Of a stretch of DNA of 64,000 nt, positions 16,109-25,258 are shown piece by piece; the stretch's first letter is position 1, and every line of letters begins with the position of its first letter. The notes beneath the pieces were generated by a model. It was given only the letters and a program-made list of their open reading frames with translations, ran no database searches and was not told the origin of the DNA. A program made the position numbers and the translations under genes. Source of the DNA: Methylocaldum szegediense (GTDB lineage: Bacteria > Pseudomonadota > Gammaproteobacteria > Methylococcales > Methylococcaceae); contig NZ_OX458333.1 of assembly GCF_949769195.1 (NCBI RefSeq), forward strand, positions 1-64,000. The letters run 5' to 3'.

Positions 16109-17923
16109 ATGAAAGTTCTATTGCTCTCAAGCGCTTACAATAGCCTGACTCAGCAGGTCCACGTCGAACTCAAGGCCTTAGGGTATCGTGTGGGCGTCGC
16201 GGCCGCGACGACGGGCGAGGCTATGCGCCAGGCCGTTCACCAGTTCCAGCCAGACCTGGTACTGTGTCCCATGCTTGCTCAGATCATTCCCCGCGACATT
16301 TGGGAACGATACACGTGCATTATTCTCCATCCCGGAATCGTTGGCGACCGAGGCGGCAATTCGCTCGATTGGGCGATTCTGAACGAGGAAACGCATTGGG
16401 GCGTCACTGCAGTTCAGGCCGCGGACGAGGTGGATTCAGGTGCGATTTGGGCGACCTACGAATTCAAGATGCGGGCGGCGAGCAAGAGCAGCCTATACCG
16501 CGACGAGGTGGCGCGCGCGGCTGTCAAGGCCATGCTGGTCGCGGTAAGACGCTTCGAAAGCCGCATGTTTGTACCGGCACCGCTCGACTATTCGAGGCTG
16601 GACGTCCGCGGCCGTTTTCGTCCGTTCGTTAAACCTAAGGAGCGGCAGATCGACTGGCAATGCGATTCCGTTGCGACGATTCTGAGGAAGATCCGTTCCG
16701 CCGATGGCGCCCCTGGCGTGCTGGACGAGATCGACGGGCTTCCGGTTTATCTGTATGGCGCGCATGAAGAAGGAAGCCTGGTCGGAAAGCCGGGGCAAAT
16801 CATCGCCCAGAGGCATGGCGCTATCTGTCGGGCTGCGGTGGACGGAGCGGTGTGGATTTCGCATCTGAAGCGGAAGGGCGAACATCCAAACGATTATTTC
16901 AAGCTGCCCGCGACGATGGTCCTGGGAGACCGGCTGGCGGACGTGCCGGAAGCACCCCTCGCTATCCACGCCGAGAACTGCGGTGCGACTTTCCGCGATA
17001 TCTGGTACGAAGAACGCAACGACGTCGGCTACGTCAATTTCAGATTCTATAACGGTGCTATGGGGACAGACCATTGCCGACGTCTGGAACAAGCCACGAT
17101 GTATGCGCGACAGCGCCCGACCAAAGTGATCGTGCTGTTCGGTGGGCAGGATTTTTGGTCAAACGGCATTCACCTCAACCTGATCGAGGCCGCGGCGGAT
17201 CCCGCGGAGGAGTCCTGGCGGAACATCAACGCGATGAATGATTTCGTGCTCAGCCTTCTGACCGCGACCGACCATCTCACCATCGCCGCGATGTACGGTA
17301 GCGCCGGCGCCGGCGGCGTGATGATGGCGCTGGATGCGGATCGTGTACTGGCGCGCGAAGGCATCGTGCTCAATCCGCATTACAAGGGGATGGGCGGCTT
17401 GTACGGTTCGGAGTACTGGACCTACTCTCTACCCAAGCGGGTGGGGGTCGTCCGTGCGAAGCAATTGACCGAACAGTGCCTGCCGATCAGCGTTCGGGAA
17501 GCCAAGGCCATCGGGTTGATCGATGACATTATCATTCAGGACGATCTAGGGAACGGGAGTTTCGGCCGTTTTAAGAGCCAAATCGTCCGCATCGCGGAAA
17601 ACTTCGCGCGTAGTGAACACCTTGCTGCACTCCTCGAGCGGAAGCGGGCGGAGCGCGAGGCTGATGAGAAAATCAAACCGCTGGAGCAATATCGGTTCGA
17701 AGAGCTCGCGGAAATGAATCAGAACTTCTGGGGCGAGGATCGCAGCTATCACCTGGCGCGTTCGGCATTCGTTCGGAAGCAACCGCGGCCGGGACATCTG
17801 AAATGTTTCGTAGCGCTCGAAAACGAAGTGGAAAACGAACCGTCCGACGAGATCAAGTCGATCTCCGCGAGCCGTTACGCGTTGCCCACCGGCGGCTGGG
17901 CCGAACACCAGCCGGCTGCCTGA
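16109..17923 (+). CDS. hypX: HypX/HoxX hydrogenase maturation protein
   Basis: A 604-residue two-domain protein. The N-terminal ~250 residues are a formyl-tetrahydrofolate transferase-like domain (LLSSAYNSLTQQVHVELKALG, HPGIVGDRGGNSLDWAI, WGVTAVQAADEVDSGAIWA). The second half is an enoyl-CoA hydratase/isomerase-like domain (VIVLFGGQDFWSNGIHLNLIE, MYGSAGAGGVMMALDADRV, EYWTYSLPKRVG). From work on Aquifex/Ralstonia homologues, HypX turns the formyl group of N10-formyl-THF into CO for the Fe(CN)2CO centre of NiFe hydrogenases in air. No hydrogenase structural gene is in the window. Next to a nif region, a link to an H2-uptake enzyme is plausible. Confidence 0.93.
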   Translation: MKVLLLSSAYNSLTQQVHVELKALGYRVGVAAATTGEAMRQAVHQFQPDLVLCPMLAQIIPRDIWERYTCIILHPGIVGDRGGNSLDWAILNEETHWGVTAVQAADEVDSGAIWATYEFKMRAASKSSLYRDEVARAAVKAMLVAVRRFESRMFVPAPLDYSRLDVRGRFRPFVKPKERQIDWQCDSVATILRKIRSADGAPGVLDEIDGLPVYLYGAHEEGSLVGKPGQIIAQRHGAICRAAVDGAVWISHLKRKGEHPNDYFKLPATMVLGDRLADVPEAPLAIHAENCGATFRDIWYEERNDVGYVNFRFYNGAMGTDHCRRLEQATMYARQRPTKVIVLFGGQDFWSNGIHLNLIEAAADPAEESWRNINAMNDFVLSLLTATDHLTIAAMYGSAGAGGVMMALDADRVLAREGIVLNPHYKGMGGLYGSEYWTYSLPKRVGVVRAKQLTEQCLPISVREAKAIGLIDDIIIQDDLGNGSFGRFKSQIVRIAENFARSEHLAALLERKRAEREADEKIKPLEQYRFEELAEMNQNFWGEDRSYHLARSAFVRKQPRPGHLKCFVALENEVENEPSDEIKSISASRYALPTGGWAEHQPAA

Positions 17924-17987
17924 TTGATGCGGTGAACAGCCGGCGTGGGGCGGGTTATTCCATGCCGGATTCGAATGAACATGAATC

Positions 17988-18067
17988 GTAGGGTGGGTTA
18001 GCGCAGCGTAACCCACCGATTCGAGGTCGCTCGGTGGGTTACGGCCTCGCGGCCTAACCCACCCTAC
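17988..18067. repeat. 80-bp nested palindromic repeat
   Basis: Outer arms GTAGGGTGGGTTAG (17988-18001) and its complement (18054-18067) flank an inner 13-bp hairpin, CGTAACCCACCGA (18007-18019) with its complement at 18031-18043. The GGTGGGTTA core occurs four times in alternating orientation. This is the form of a short interspersed palindromic element of the kind spread through many proteobacterial genomes. Confidence 0.8.
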
Positions 18068-18157
18068 AACTGGACGTCGCTTTCCCTCGGTTGCCTTTCA
18101 CTAAAGGTGAAAACGCTCTAACTCTCACGCCTTTTGGTGTCGCGTTACCACTGTTCT

Positions 18158-18255
18158 CGTCATTTCGGCAGGGATGCCGGAATCCAGGCCATGGACGGTA
18201 GCGGAGAAGTTGCTACACCATGGTTCCATCCTGGGTCCTGGATGCCGGCATGACG
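18158..18255. repeat. 98-bp imperfect palindromic repeat
   Basis: Ends CGTCAT and ATGACG bracket imperfect arms (CGGAATCCAGG on the left, CCTGGATGCCGG on the right). The centre has a nested palindrome, CCATGG...GTAGC-GGAGAAGTT-GCTAC-A-CCATGG. Together with the repeat at 17988 it fills the gap between hypX and the nif-linked operon. Sequences with a TCATTCCGGC...CCGGAATCCAG form are common dispersed repeats. Confidence 0.7.
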
Positions 18256-18362
18256 GTTGATACTCGACAGCATTGACGTAGATAGTCGTCTACCAGGAAA
18301 TAGCGGTTAAGTCTGTCCATACATCGCGCTACTCCGGAGGACGAACGCCTATCGACTATATC

Positions 18363-18671
18363 TCAATCGCGATTTGCGATCGCGTATCGTTGCGCTTTGC
18401 GGATTCGTTCGGAGATGACCAAGGGACTCGATTCATAGGCAGCCTTGGCTTCGTTCAGCGCGGCTTGGGCGATAGCGGCCTGTTCCGCTGTCAGTGGCAG
18501 GCGGCCAGCGACGTGCGTGGCGTTCGGTACGGCTTTCAAAATGGCCGCCCGATTAGGATGCTCGTGGACAGGAATCAGCCTATCCGCTTCCTTCCTGCCG
18601 TCGAGACAGATGGCCATGCCAATGACCTCTACCTTGCGGCCGTCTTCGGTCGTTTTGATGTAGGTACCCAT
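18363..18671 (-). CDS. Unknown 102-residue protein at the end of the isc-nif operon
   Basis: I do not recognise this family. The protein is soluble, starts MGTYIKTTEDGRKVEVIGMAI and has an Ala-rich helical middle (LTAEQAAIAQAALNEAKAAYES). It has one cysteine (ICLDGRKEADRLIPVHEHPN) and a His-containing loop. It follows the FmdB gene by 48 bases and is the last gene of the long operon that starts at iscS, so a role linked to nitrogenase or Fe-S supply is an inference from position only. Confidence 0.6.
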   Translation of the reverse strand: MGTYIKTTEDGRKVEVIGMAICLDGRKEADRLIPVHEHPNRAAILKAVPNATHVAGRLPLTAEQAAIAQAALNEAKAAYESSPLVISERIRKAQRYAIANRD

Positions 18672-18719
18672 GGCTTTTATGTCCCGAGATTCGAGTGTCG
18701 TAGTCAGAATGGGGAATCG

Positions 18720-18956
18720 TTACGGCTTGATGCGCGGGCGTTCGGAGGGGGCGTAGTTGCTGAAATGGCCTTCCCGCGCGGCTTGCGCCCGAGCTCTCGC
18801 GATCAGGCCAGCGGTTTTGCCCTGGGGCGCAGTCAGAGAGGGAAGTTTTTCCATGCCCTCGCTGCCGCACTCCGGGCAGGCCGGAACGGCTCCGATGCTG
18901 ACCAGGAGTTCGAAGGTCCGGTCGCATCGGCGGCAATGAAAATCGTAGATTGGCAT
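18720..18956 (-). CDS. FmdB-family zinc-ribbon protein
   Basis: A 78-residue protein. The N-terminal ribbon has two CxxC pairs, MPIYDFHCRRCDRTFELLV and ACPECGSEGMEKLPSL, the FmdB pattern. The C-terminal ~35 residues are basic and unstructured. FmdB-like proteins are often proposed as regulators, mainly because of a link to formamidase genes in Methylophilus; copies also occur in nif regions. It sits between bolA and the unknown gene at the operon end. Confidence 0.85.
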   Translation of the reverse strand: MPIYDFHCRRCDRTFELLVSIGAVPACPECGSEGMEKLPSLTAPQGKTAGLIARARAQAAREGHFSNYAPSERPRIKP

Positions 18957-18999
18957 ATATCGATGTCTCCTTTGTCGATCGAAAAAGCATTCAGAAGGT

Positions 19000-19275
19000 T
19001 TATTCCGCAGTCGGTGTGCCAGACTCGGTTCCTCGCGATTGTTCCCGCTGCCACTCGGAAGGCGTATACACCTTCATGCTGATGGCGTGTAAGGCGCCGG
19101 TAGACAACAGTTCTCTGACCGTCGCCAGGACTTTTTGCTGACGCTGTACCGGCGTCAGTCCCTCGAAAATCTCCCCGACCACGACGACCGAGAAGTTGCA
19201 ACCTTCGCCGTCAACCGAGAGCTGGCAGCCGGGCAGGCCGGTTTCGATCAGGCTACGGACTTCCGCGATCTCCAT
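19000..19275 (-). CDS. BolA family protein (nif-linked copy)
   Basis: A 91-residue BolA protein with IAEVRSLIETGLPGCQLSVDGEGCNFSVVVV, FEGLTPVQRQQKVLATV and LHAISMKVYTPSEW. Its middle resembles the BolA2/IbaG type (Cys/His positions differ from the copy at 5478). It lies 5 bases after the CGFS glutaredoxin gene. BolA and CGFS glutaredoxins form [2Fe-2S]-bridged heterodimers, so the two neighbours probably act as one complex for cluster storage or delivery. Confidence 0.9.
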   Translation of the reverse strand: MEIAEVRSLIETGLPGCQLSVDGEGCNFSVVVVGEIFEGLTPVQRQQKVLATVRELLSTGALHAISMKVYTPSEWQREQSRGTESGTPTAE

Positions 19276-19280
19276 GGCGA

Positions 19281-19610
19281 TCAGCTTGCTTTCTTGCTGG
19301 CAACGGCTTTTTCCAGCATGGGTTTGAGTTCGCCCTTCCTAGCGATTTCTTCAACGATATCGCTGCCACCGACAAGTTCGCCGTTCACGAACAACTGGGG
19401 AAAGGTCGGCCAGTCCGAGACGCTCGGCAGCTTTTCCCGGATCGAAGGTGCCTGGAGTACGTTGACATAGGCGAAGGGAACTCCGGTGGCTTTAATCGCC
19501 GCGACGGCTTTGGCGGAAAAACCGCACTGAGGCATGTCAGGTACCCCCTTCATGTAAAGGAGTACCGGATGGGTCGCGATCTGTTCGCGAATGGTATCTT
19601 CGATGCTCAT
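19281..19610 (-). CDS. grxD: Monothiol CGFS glutaredoxin (Grx4/GrxD)
   Basis: A 109-residue class II glutaredoxin. The active site is MPQCGFSAKAVAAI, with the CGFS that binds a glutathione-ligated [2Fe-2S] cluster; PVLLYMKGVPD before it and TFPQLFVNGELVGGSDI after it complete the fold and GSH site. It moves clusters from IscU to late targets. Its place between two ferredoxin genes and bolA in an operon with nifV and nifW suggests service to nitrogenase. Confidence 0.94.
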   Translation of the reverse strand: MSIEDTIREQIATHPVLLYMKGVPDMPQCGFSAKAVAAIKATGVPFAYVNVLQAPSIREKLPSVSDWPTFPQLFVNGELVGGSDIVEEIARKGELKPMLEKAVASKKAS

Positions 19611-19646
19611 GGCTGATCCTTGTGAGTTGATCCACCGATTTATCCT

Positions 19647-19955
19647 TTAAAGTCCGGAAGCAAATCCCAGCAATTCGACGGTAATGTCTTCTGTCCCGAG
19701 GACCTTGGCTTGGCAAGCCAGGCGGGATTTCGAGCCGACGCCTACGATGGTGTCCAGTCTTGCGTGCTCCGGAGCCGCGGTTTTCGATAGCCCTTTTTTG
19801 CCGGCTTGGACGAAGATGTGGCAGCTGCCGCACTCGGCGTTGCCGCCGCATTTGTGCATGAGCTTTTCGCCGGCGGCCAATATCGCGTCCAAAAGGCTCG
19901 TGCCTTCCTGAACTTCGATGGTTTTTCCGGATGGCAGTATGGTTACAGTCGACAT
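19647..19955 (-). CDS. [2Fe-2S] ferredoxin, adrenodoxin/plant-like fold
   Basis: A 102-residue ferredoxin. Ligands fit C-x5-C-x2-C (HKCGGNAECGSCHIFV) plus a distant Cys in SRLACQAKVLG. The opening VTILPSGKTIEVQEGTSLLDAI is typical. A second, different [2Fe-2S] ferredoxin (the isc fdx) lies at 22462 in the same operon; nif regions of Azotobacter and Rhodobacter types also hold extra ferredoxins. It may act as an electron carrier for cluster assembly or nitrogenase; which one cannot be seen. Confidence 0.9.
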   Translation of the reverse strand: MSTVTILPSGKTIEVQEGTSLLDAILAAGEKLMHKCGGNAECGSCHIFVQAGKKGLSKTAAPEHARLDTIVGVGSKSRLACQAKVLGTEDITVELLGFASGL

Positions 19956-20038
19956 GTGCTTACCTCATTGTTCTTGTTGGATGGAGAATTCGATGCCTTA
20001 CAGAAATCGCCTTCGGTCGGATCGTTCTCGATGAAGTT

Positions 20039-20503
20039 TCATAATCCCGCGGCGAGCGAACCGATTACCGAGCCGCCGACGGTGTCGGCCGTATCCAGCT
20101 CTCTCAGTTTGGCGAGTATTTCCTCGCAGCCGAGCGCGTCGCCTTGGCGCAAGCGAATGAAGGCGAGGGCCTTGAGTGAAAAGAGGTAGAAATGCTGGGG
20201 ACTGTCATATTGCGTCCAGTCCGTGGTTTCCGGGGTAAGGTTCGAATAACTTTCCGGAAAGCCGCCTTGACGCGCCGCGGTTCGTAACGCCGATCGCGCA
20301 GCCTCCTCAGCTTCGGCCAGCCGGCCTTTGTAGAAGTAGAACTTGTAGAGCGAGAAATAAACCGGCAGAGCGTCCGGCGCCTCTTGCCGCGCCTGCTGCA
20401 GCAGTGATTCGGCGCGTGCCGTGTCCCAATAGGCGCTCATGGCTTCTTCGAGAAGACCGCCGATCTTGGGCGGCACTTTGCCGGCATAAAACACTTCACG
20501 CAT
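20039..20503 (-). CDS. TPR-like protein of the nif-isc operon
   Basis: A 154-residue helical protein. ARAESLLQQARQEAPDALPVYFSLYKFYFYKGRLAEAEEAARSALR reads as two tetratricopeptide units, followed by SPQHFYLFSLKALAFIRLRQGD, a third. The C-terminal AKLRELDTADTVGGSVIGSL is not recognised. TPR proteins are scaffolds; no partner can be named. It lies between two ferredoxin genes and is probably made with nitrogenase. Confidence 0.78.
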   Translation of the reverse strand: MREVFYAGKVPPKIGGLLEEAMSAYWDTARAESLLQQARQEAPDALPVYFSLYKFYFYKGRLAEAEEAARSALRTAARQGGFPESYSNLTPETTDWTQYDSPQHFYLFSLKALAFIRLRQGDALGCEEILAKLRELDTADTVGGSVIGSLAAGL

Positions 20504-20533
20504 GGCTGTCCCGCGCTCCGCGATCGGGTTTCC

Positions 20534-20860
20534 TCAAGACCACACCGCGGCCGGTGCCAACAACCGCTCCACGGGTTCGCCTTTTTGCAAATGCTGGCTC
20601 ACGATTTCGCCGACGTCTTCCGGCTTGACCTTGGTGTACATGACCGCATCCGGGTAAACGATGACGGTAGGGCCGACATCACAGGCGCCCAAGCAGCCGG
20701 TACTGGTCAGCTGGAATTTTCCATGGAGCTGGCTGGCTTCGAATTGCTGGGCGAAGGTTTGGAACACCGCCGCGCAGCCCAGTTGCCCGCAGGACCCGCG
20801 GGGATGGCCCGGCGGCCGGGACTGGGCACAGACGAATACGTGTTTTTCGGGTTTTGCCAT
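20534..20860 (-). CDS. Thioredoxin-like [2Fe-2S] ferredoxin (Shethna protein I type)
   Basis: A 108-residue ferredoxin with the thioredoxin-like fold. HVFVCAQSRPPGHPRGSCGQLG and STGCLGACDVGPTVIVYPD supply the C-x11-C ... C-x3-C ligand set; the V(Y)P and VxxxxV-x2-H end (DVGEIVSQHL) also match. In Azotobacter vinelandii the homologue lies by the nif genes, and members of this family have been linked to nitrogenase. It follows nifW by 34 bases. Confidence 0.9.
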   Translation of the reverse strand: MAKPEKHVFVCAQSRPPGHPRGSCGQLGCAAVFQTFAQQFEASQLHGKFQLTSTGCLGACDVGPTVIVYPDAVMYTKVKPEDVGEIVSQHLQKGEPVERLLAPAAVWS

Positions 20861-20894
20861 GGTTGTTCCTCGTAGAAGGATCGAATGGATTCTT

Positions 20895-21257
20895 TTAAGC
20901 GGTGCCGGGACTCCGATTGTCCGCTTCGCGTTTGCGCGTCAAAAGGCTGGCTTTCATTGCTTCCAGTGAAATGCTCTTGCCGTCCTGATCCTGGAAGACC
21001 TTGAACACTTTCTCCTTGGCTGCGGTCGATGTGACGAAGTCGTCATGGGCGCGGGTCAGGTATTCCTTGCAGATCTTCCAGGCAGACGCTTCGTCAAGGT
21101 CGTCCGGGATCGGCGACCTGGAAAGGTATTGGTTGAAGCGTTTCAGGATGTGCAGGCGGTTGACGTTCACAACATCGACCCGGTAGGGAACCTCGAAAAA
21201 TTCGAAGAATTCCTCGGCCGCGGAAAAACTTGCGATGCGTTCGAGTAACGGATTCAT
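20895..21257 (-). CDS. nifW: Nitrogenase stabilising/protective protein NifW
   Basis: A 120-residue Nif[26 protein letters not shown] and [19 protein letters not shown] are diagnostic, followed by the [22 protein letters not shown] helix. NifW associates with the MoFe protein and supports its maturation or oxygen protection. The start overlaps the nifV stop as ATGA, giving coupled translation. Confidence 0.95.
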   Translation of the reverse strand: MNPLLERIASFSAAEEFFEFFEVPYRVDVVNVNRLHILKRFNQYLSRSPIPDDLDEASAWKICKEYLTRAHDDFVTSTAAKEKVFKVFQDQDGKSISLEAMKASLLTRKREADNRSPGTA

Positions 21258-22459
21258 GACTGAGAATGCCTTTCAGACGGTTGATTTCGGATGATCGGAA
21301 GTTCGGGCGGTTCGGGCAGGTTCGGAATCGGCCCGGACGCGACCGTTTCCCGATAAAAACTCATCAGCTCGGCCGTGCTCGGCGCCCGCTTGGTTTGGCT
21401 CGCATGCAGCCGGATGCGTTTGAGAAGCTGAGCGGCGGCGATCTCGTTGAGCTCAATTCCGAGATCGCGGAAGCGCTGGATAACGGCATGAGTTCCGGAG
21501 TGCTTGCCCAGTACCAGCCGGTGCTCACGGCCCAGATCCTTGGGATTGACGCCCTGGTAATTGAGGACGTTCTTCAATAGTCCGTCCACGTGGATGCCGG
21601 CCTCGTGAGTAAACACGGCCTCGCCCACGATGCTCTTGTTGGGGGCTACCGGGCGTCCCGACGCCCGTGCCACCAGTTCCGAAATCGCGCCAAAGCCACG
21701 CACATCGATTCCAGTCTGCATTTGGTATAACTGGTGCAGCGCCATTACCGTCTCCTCGAGCGCGGCATTGCCCGCTCGCTCGCCTAGGCCATTGACCGTG
21801 GTGTTGACGTGGCTCGCGCCGGCCTGAATCGCGACCAGCGTATTCGCGGTGGCGAGGCCGAAGTCGTTGTGGGCGTGCATTTCGACCTCGAGATCAACGG
21901 CTGCTACGAGTCTCCGGATGCGTTCGAATGTCGAGATCGGGTCCAACAGCCCGAGCGTGTCGGCGAAGCGGATCCGCCTTGCCCCAGCACGCTGGGCGGT
22001 CTCCGCGATTTTGAGCAGAAAATCCGGTGCCGCGCGCGAGGCATCCTCGGCGCCCACGCAAACGTCCATACCGGAGTCCAGCGCGCGCCGCACCATGCGG
22101 TTCACGGTTCGAACCGCCCACTCGCGATCGCGGCGGAGTTTGTGCTGCAACTGGATGTCGGAAACCGGAATCGACAAATTGATGAGATGGGCGCCGCAGT
22201 CTTTAGCCGCCTCGAGGTCCGATTCGCGCATTCGACCCCAGACCATAAGTCGTGAAGGCAATCTCAGTGCCGCAATGGCGGCGATGATCTCGCATTCCTC
22301 CGGTCCCATCGATGGGATGCCGATTTCCATTTCGGGCACGCCGACAGCTGCGAGAGAACGCGCAATGGCGAGCTTCTCTTCCCAGTTGAAGGCGACTCCG
22401 GCGGTCTGCTCGCCATCGCGGAGCGTGGTATCGTTGATGACGACTTTTCGGGACTCCAT
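21254..22459 (-). CDS. nifV: Homocitrate synthase NifV
   Basis: A 401-residue enzyme that condenses acetyl-CoA with 2-oxoglutarate to give homocitrate, the organic ligand of FeMo-cofactor. [17 protein letters not shown] holds the metal-binding Asp and catalytic Arg; [23 protein letters not shown] the HxH-type second metal site (HAHND); [15 protein letters not shown] and [13 protein letters not shown] follow. C-terminal [14 protein letters not shown] matches. A longer frame to 22654 exists, but the ATG at 22459 ([10 protein letters not shown]) fits the family and comes two bases after the fdx stop. Confidence 0.95.
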   Translation of the reverse strand: MESRKVVINDTTLRDGEQTAGVAFNWEEKLAIARSLAAVGVPEMEIGIPSMGPEECEIIAAIAALRLPSRLMVWGRMRESDLEAAKDCGAHLINLSIPVSDIQLQHKLRRDREWAVRTVNRMVRRALDSGMDVCVGAEDASRAAPDFLLKIAETAQRAGARRIRFADTLGLLDPISTFERIRRLVAAVDLEVEMHAHNDFGLATANTLVAIQAGASHVNTTVNGLGERAGNAALEETVMALHQLYQMQTGIDVRGFGAISELVARASGRPVAPNKSIVGEAVFTHEAGIHVDGLLKNVLNYQGVNPKDLGREHRLVLGKHSGTHAVIQRFRDLGIELNEIAAAQLLKRIRLHASQTKRAPSTAELMSFYRETVASGPIPNLPEPPELPIIRNQPSERHSQS

Positions 22460-22461
22460 GC

Positions 22462-22803
22462 TCAGGCCTTTCTTTCCTTGGCGAGATTGCGGCTGTAGCG
22501 CGGAATCTCCACGGTGAGATCTTCGCCTTTTACGAACGCCTGACAAGCCAGCCGAGAATGGGGTTCCAAGCCCCAGGCGCGGTCCAGCATGTCTTCCTCG
22601 GCTTCGTCCGGGGCATCCAAGGACGAGTAACCTTCCCGCACGATGACGTGACAAGTGGAGCAGGCGCAGGCTTGTTCGCAGGCGTGCTCGATTTCGATGC
22701 CAGCAGCGAGCAACGCCTCGCAGATGGTTTGTCCTCGACGGGCAGTGACGATCGCACCTTCCGGGCAGATTTCGGCATGAGGAAGAACGGTGATGTTCGG
22801 CAT
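22462..22803 (-). CDS. fdx: ISC-type [2Fe-2S] ferredoxin
   Basis: A 113-residue ferredoxin of the isc type. Opening MPNITVLPHAEICPEGAIV and ligand motif HACEQACACSTCHVIV (C-x5-C-x2-C, with an extra Cys inside) plus RLACQAF are nearly those of E. coli Fdx, which gives electrons to IscU/IscS for cluster assembly. LDAPDEAEEDMLDRAWG is also typical. The long frame to 23091 overlaps hscA and is a shadow; the ATG at 22803 is right. Followed after two bases by nifV, which places a housekeeping and a nif gene in one transcript. Confidence 0.93.
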   Translation of the reverse strand: MPNITVLPHAEICPEGAIVTARRGQTICEALLAAGIEIEHACEQACACSTCHVIVREGYSSLDAPDEAEEDMLDRAWGLEPHSRLACQAFVKGEDLTVEIPRYSRNLAKERKA

Positions 22804-22852
22804 GATTAGCCCCCAGTTGCTGCGAGCCGATGAAGCAGTTGCGTCTTCATGA

Positions 22853-24715
22853 TCATGCGTCCAGTTCTTCGAGCTTCTGTCCGGCCAATGCCTTTCTGAT
22901 GCTGTGGTCCATGCGTCGAGCAGCGAATTCGGTGCTCGCTTCGTTGAGCGCGTCGGCGGCCTTCTTGATGGCCTCCCAGTCGTCGCCGTCAGCCGTTTCC
23001 TTGAGAATCCGCATGCTCTCCTGAATGACCGCGAGTTCGTCCGCAGACAACAATTCGGAATCTTCGGCCAAAGCGGCTTCGGTGGCCTCAAGCAGCCGGA
23101 TTGCCTCGACTTTCTGCTCGCGCAGGCGCCTGGCCTCCATGTCGTCCCGAGCGTGCTTGTAAGAGTCCTCGATCATGCGGGTGATATCGGCATCGCTGAG
23201 GCCATAGGACGGCTTGACCTCGATCTTGGCTTCGACCCCGCTGGTCTGCTCGGCAGCCGAGACGCTCAACAGGCCGTCTGCGTCCACCTGGAACGTCACC
23301 CGGACACGGGCCGCGCCCGCCGCCATCGGAGGAATGCCGCGCAGCTCGAAGCGTGCCAGCGAGCGGCATTCGCTGACCAGTTCGCGTTCGCCCTGCACCA
23401 CATGGATGCTCATGGCGGTTTGGCCGTCTTTCCAGGTAGTGAATTCCTGGGCGCGGGCCAAGGGCAGGGTGGAGTTCCTGGGAATGATCTTTTCGGTCAG
23501 TCCGCCCATGGTTTCGATGCCCAGGGAAAGCGGAATCACGTCGAGCAACAGCCAATCGTCATCGCCCCGGTTTCCGGCCAGAGCATTGGCTTGGAGGGCG
23601 GCTCCGATGGCGACTACTTTGTCCGGGTCGAGATCGACCAGCGGCGGCTGTTGGAAGAATTCCGCAACGGCCTTGCGGATACAGGGCATGCGGGTGGCCC
23701 CGCCGACTAGAACAACGCCCTTGATGTCCTCGATCGACAGACCGGCATCGCGGAGTGCCTTTCGGACCGGCGTGATCGTGCGCTTGACGAGATCCGACGT
23801 CAGCGTGTCGAAGGTTTCCCGGGACAGTGTGCATTTCACCGCGGTGCCGTTGGATAAAGGCGTGGTGATAAGCACGGAGGTCTGATCGGAAAGGCGCTCT
23901 TTGGCCGCGCGTGCCGCACTCAGAAGCCGGCGCGCATCGCCCGCGTTCGGGGCCGAGATACCGGTCTCCCGGAGTATCCAGTCATAAACGGCGCGGTCGA
24001 AATCGTCCCCGCCCAGCGCCGGGTCGCCGTTGGTCGCCAGCACTTCGAAAACGCCGCGGGTAAGTTTGAGTATGGAAATGTCGAAGGTGCCGCCGCCCAG
24101 GTCGTAAACCGCGTAGACGCCCTCGGCGGCCTGATCGAGTCCATAGGCCACGGCGGCCGCGGTGGGCTCGTTGAGCAGACGGAACACTTCGAGGCCGGCA
24201 AGTTTTGCGGCATCCTTGGTTGCTTGACGCTGAGCATCGTCGAAATAGGCGGGTACCGTGATCACTGCGCCGGCGATGTCGTCGCCCAAGGCGCGAATTG
24301 CCCGTTCGCGCAGGGCTTTGAGAATTTCCGCCGAAACCTGGACTGGACTCACCGTTCCGACACGAGTTTCGAACTGCACCATGCCGGGTACGTCGGCAAA
24401 TCGATAGGGTGCGCTATGGCGTTCCGGCAGATCGTCGCGCCCGCGGCCCATATAGCGCTTGACGGAAACGAAGGTGTTTTCGGGATCGTCGGTTTGCCAC
24501 GCCAGAGCTTCGTAACCGACATCCACGGTGTGGTCGGTTCGGTAGTGGACGACCGAGGGCAGGAGCACGCGGCCTTGGTCGTCTTCGAGCACTTCGGGGC
24601 GCTGATCGCGCACAGTGGCGACTAGCGAATGGGTGGTGCCGAGATCGATCCCCACCGCGATACGCCGCGGTTTAGGGGCTTTGATGCCGGGTTCGGAGAT
24701 TTGCAGCAGCATCAT
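22853..24715 (-). CDS. hscA: Fe-S assembly chaperone HscA (Hsp66)
   Basis: A 620-residue Hsp70-class chaperone. [17 protein letters not shown] is the ATPase phosphate loop, [25 protein letters not shown] and [13 protein letters not shown] follow, then [17 protein letters not shown]. The substrate-binding part begins near [20 protein letters not shown]. With HscB it binds the LPPVK loop of IscU and drives cluster transfer. The HscA-type linker is seen rather than DnaK's. Start overlaps the hscB stop as ATGA. Confidence 0.96.
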   Translation of the reverse strand: MMLLQISEPGIKAPKPRRIAVGIDLGTTHSLVATVRDQRPEVLEDDQGRVLLPSVVHYRTDHTVDVGYEALAWQTDDPENTFVSVKRYMGRGRDDLPERHSAPYRFADVPGMVQFETRVGTVSPVQVSAEILKALRERAIRALGDDIAGAVITVPAYFDDAQRQATKDAAKLAGLEVFRLLNEPTAAAVAYGLDQAAEGVYAVYDLGGGTFDISILKLTRGVFEVLATNGDPALGGDDFDRAVYDWILRETGISAPNAGDARRLLSAARAAKERLSDQTSVLITTPLSNGTAVKCTLSRETFDTLTSDLVKRTITPVRKALRDAGLSIEDIKGVVLVGGATRMPCIRKAVAEFFQQPPLVDLDPDKVVAIGAALQANALAGNRGDDDWLLLDVIPLSLGIETMGGLTEKIIPRNSTLPLARAQEFTTWKDGQTAMSIHVVQGERELVSECRSLARFELRGIPPMAAGAARVRVTFQVDADGLLSVSAAEQTSGVEAKIEVKPSYGLSDADITRMIEDSYKHARDDMEARRLREQKVEAIRLLEATEAALAEDSELLSADELAVIQESMRILKETADGDDWEAIKKAADALNEASTEFAARRMDHSIRKALAGQKLEELDA

Positions 24716-25251
24716 TCCTCCAATTCGGTTTGGGCTAGCTCGATATCGCGGCGGAGTTTTTCGAAAAAGGCGAGCTGGCGTACGACATCTGCCGCCGCCG
24801 GATGACGCCTTTCCACATCGAGCAGCGTGGCGAGAGAACCCAGCAGACTGTTCATCTCCTTTCTAAGGCGCGCTGCCAGGCTGTCGAGAGCAGTAAGGCT
24901 CTTGAGGGCGACCGCAGCCAGCAACTGTTCGCGCCACTCGATCTGTTCCAGCAGAAACTCCGGCGGCATCGCCGTGTTGTCCTCCTCCCTTGTATCGATG
25001 CCATGAATCCGGAGCAGGTAGCGCGCTCTATCCAAAGGCCGTTTCAAAGTGGTGTAGGCTTCGTTGGCGATCGTTGCCCATTGCAGGAACAAACGCTTTT
25101 CGGCATCGCTCAAATGCGCTGCCTTATCGGGATGCACGCGGCCCTGAATCTCCCGGTATCGACTTTCGAGCTGGTCGAGATCGAGCTGGAACATTGGGGG
25201 CAGTTGGAATAACTCGAAGTAATTACGGGTCGCCTCCAGGGGCATCGTCAC
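24712..25251 (-). CDS. hscB: J-domain co-chaperone HscB
   Basis: A 179-residue type III J-protein. [20 protein letters not shown] opens the J domain, [10 protein letters not shown] holds the HPD that triggers HscA ATP hydrolysis, and [23 protein letters not shown] is typical. The C-terminal helical part ([15 protein letters not shown]) binds IscU. Coupled to hscA by overlap; eight bases after iscA. Confidence 0.95.
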   Translation of the reverse strand: MTMPLEATRNYFELFQLPPMFQLDLDQLESRYREIQGRVHPDKAAHLSDAEKRLFLQWATIANEAYTTLKRPLDRARYLLRIHGIDTREEDNTAMPPEFLLEQIEWREQLLAAVALKSLTALDSLAARLRKEMNSLLGSLATLLDVERRHPAAADVVRQLAFFEKLRRDIELAQTELEE

Positions 25252-25258
25252 GCCTTGA

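Noticed and set aside
22460-22654. 65-residue N-terminal extension of nifV
   Set aside because: It overlaps fdx, is Arg/Ser/Gly-rich noise, and the inner ATG gives a normal NifV start.
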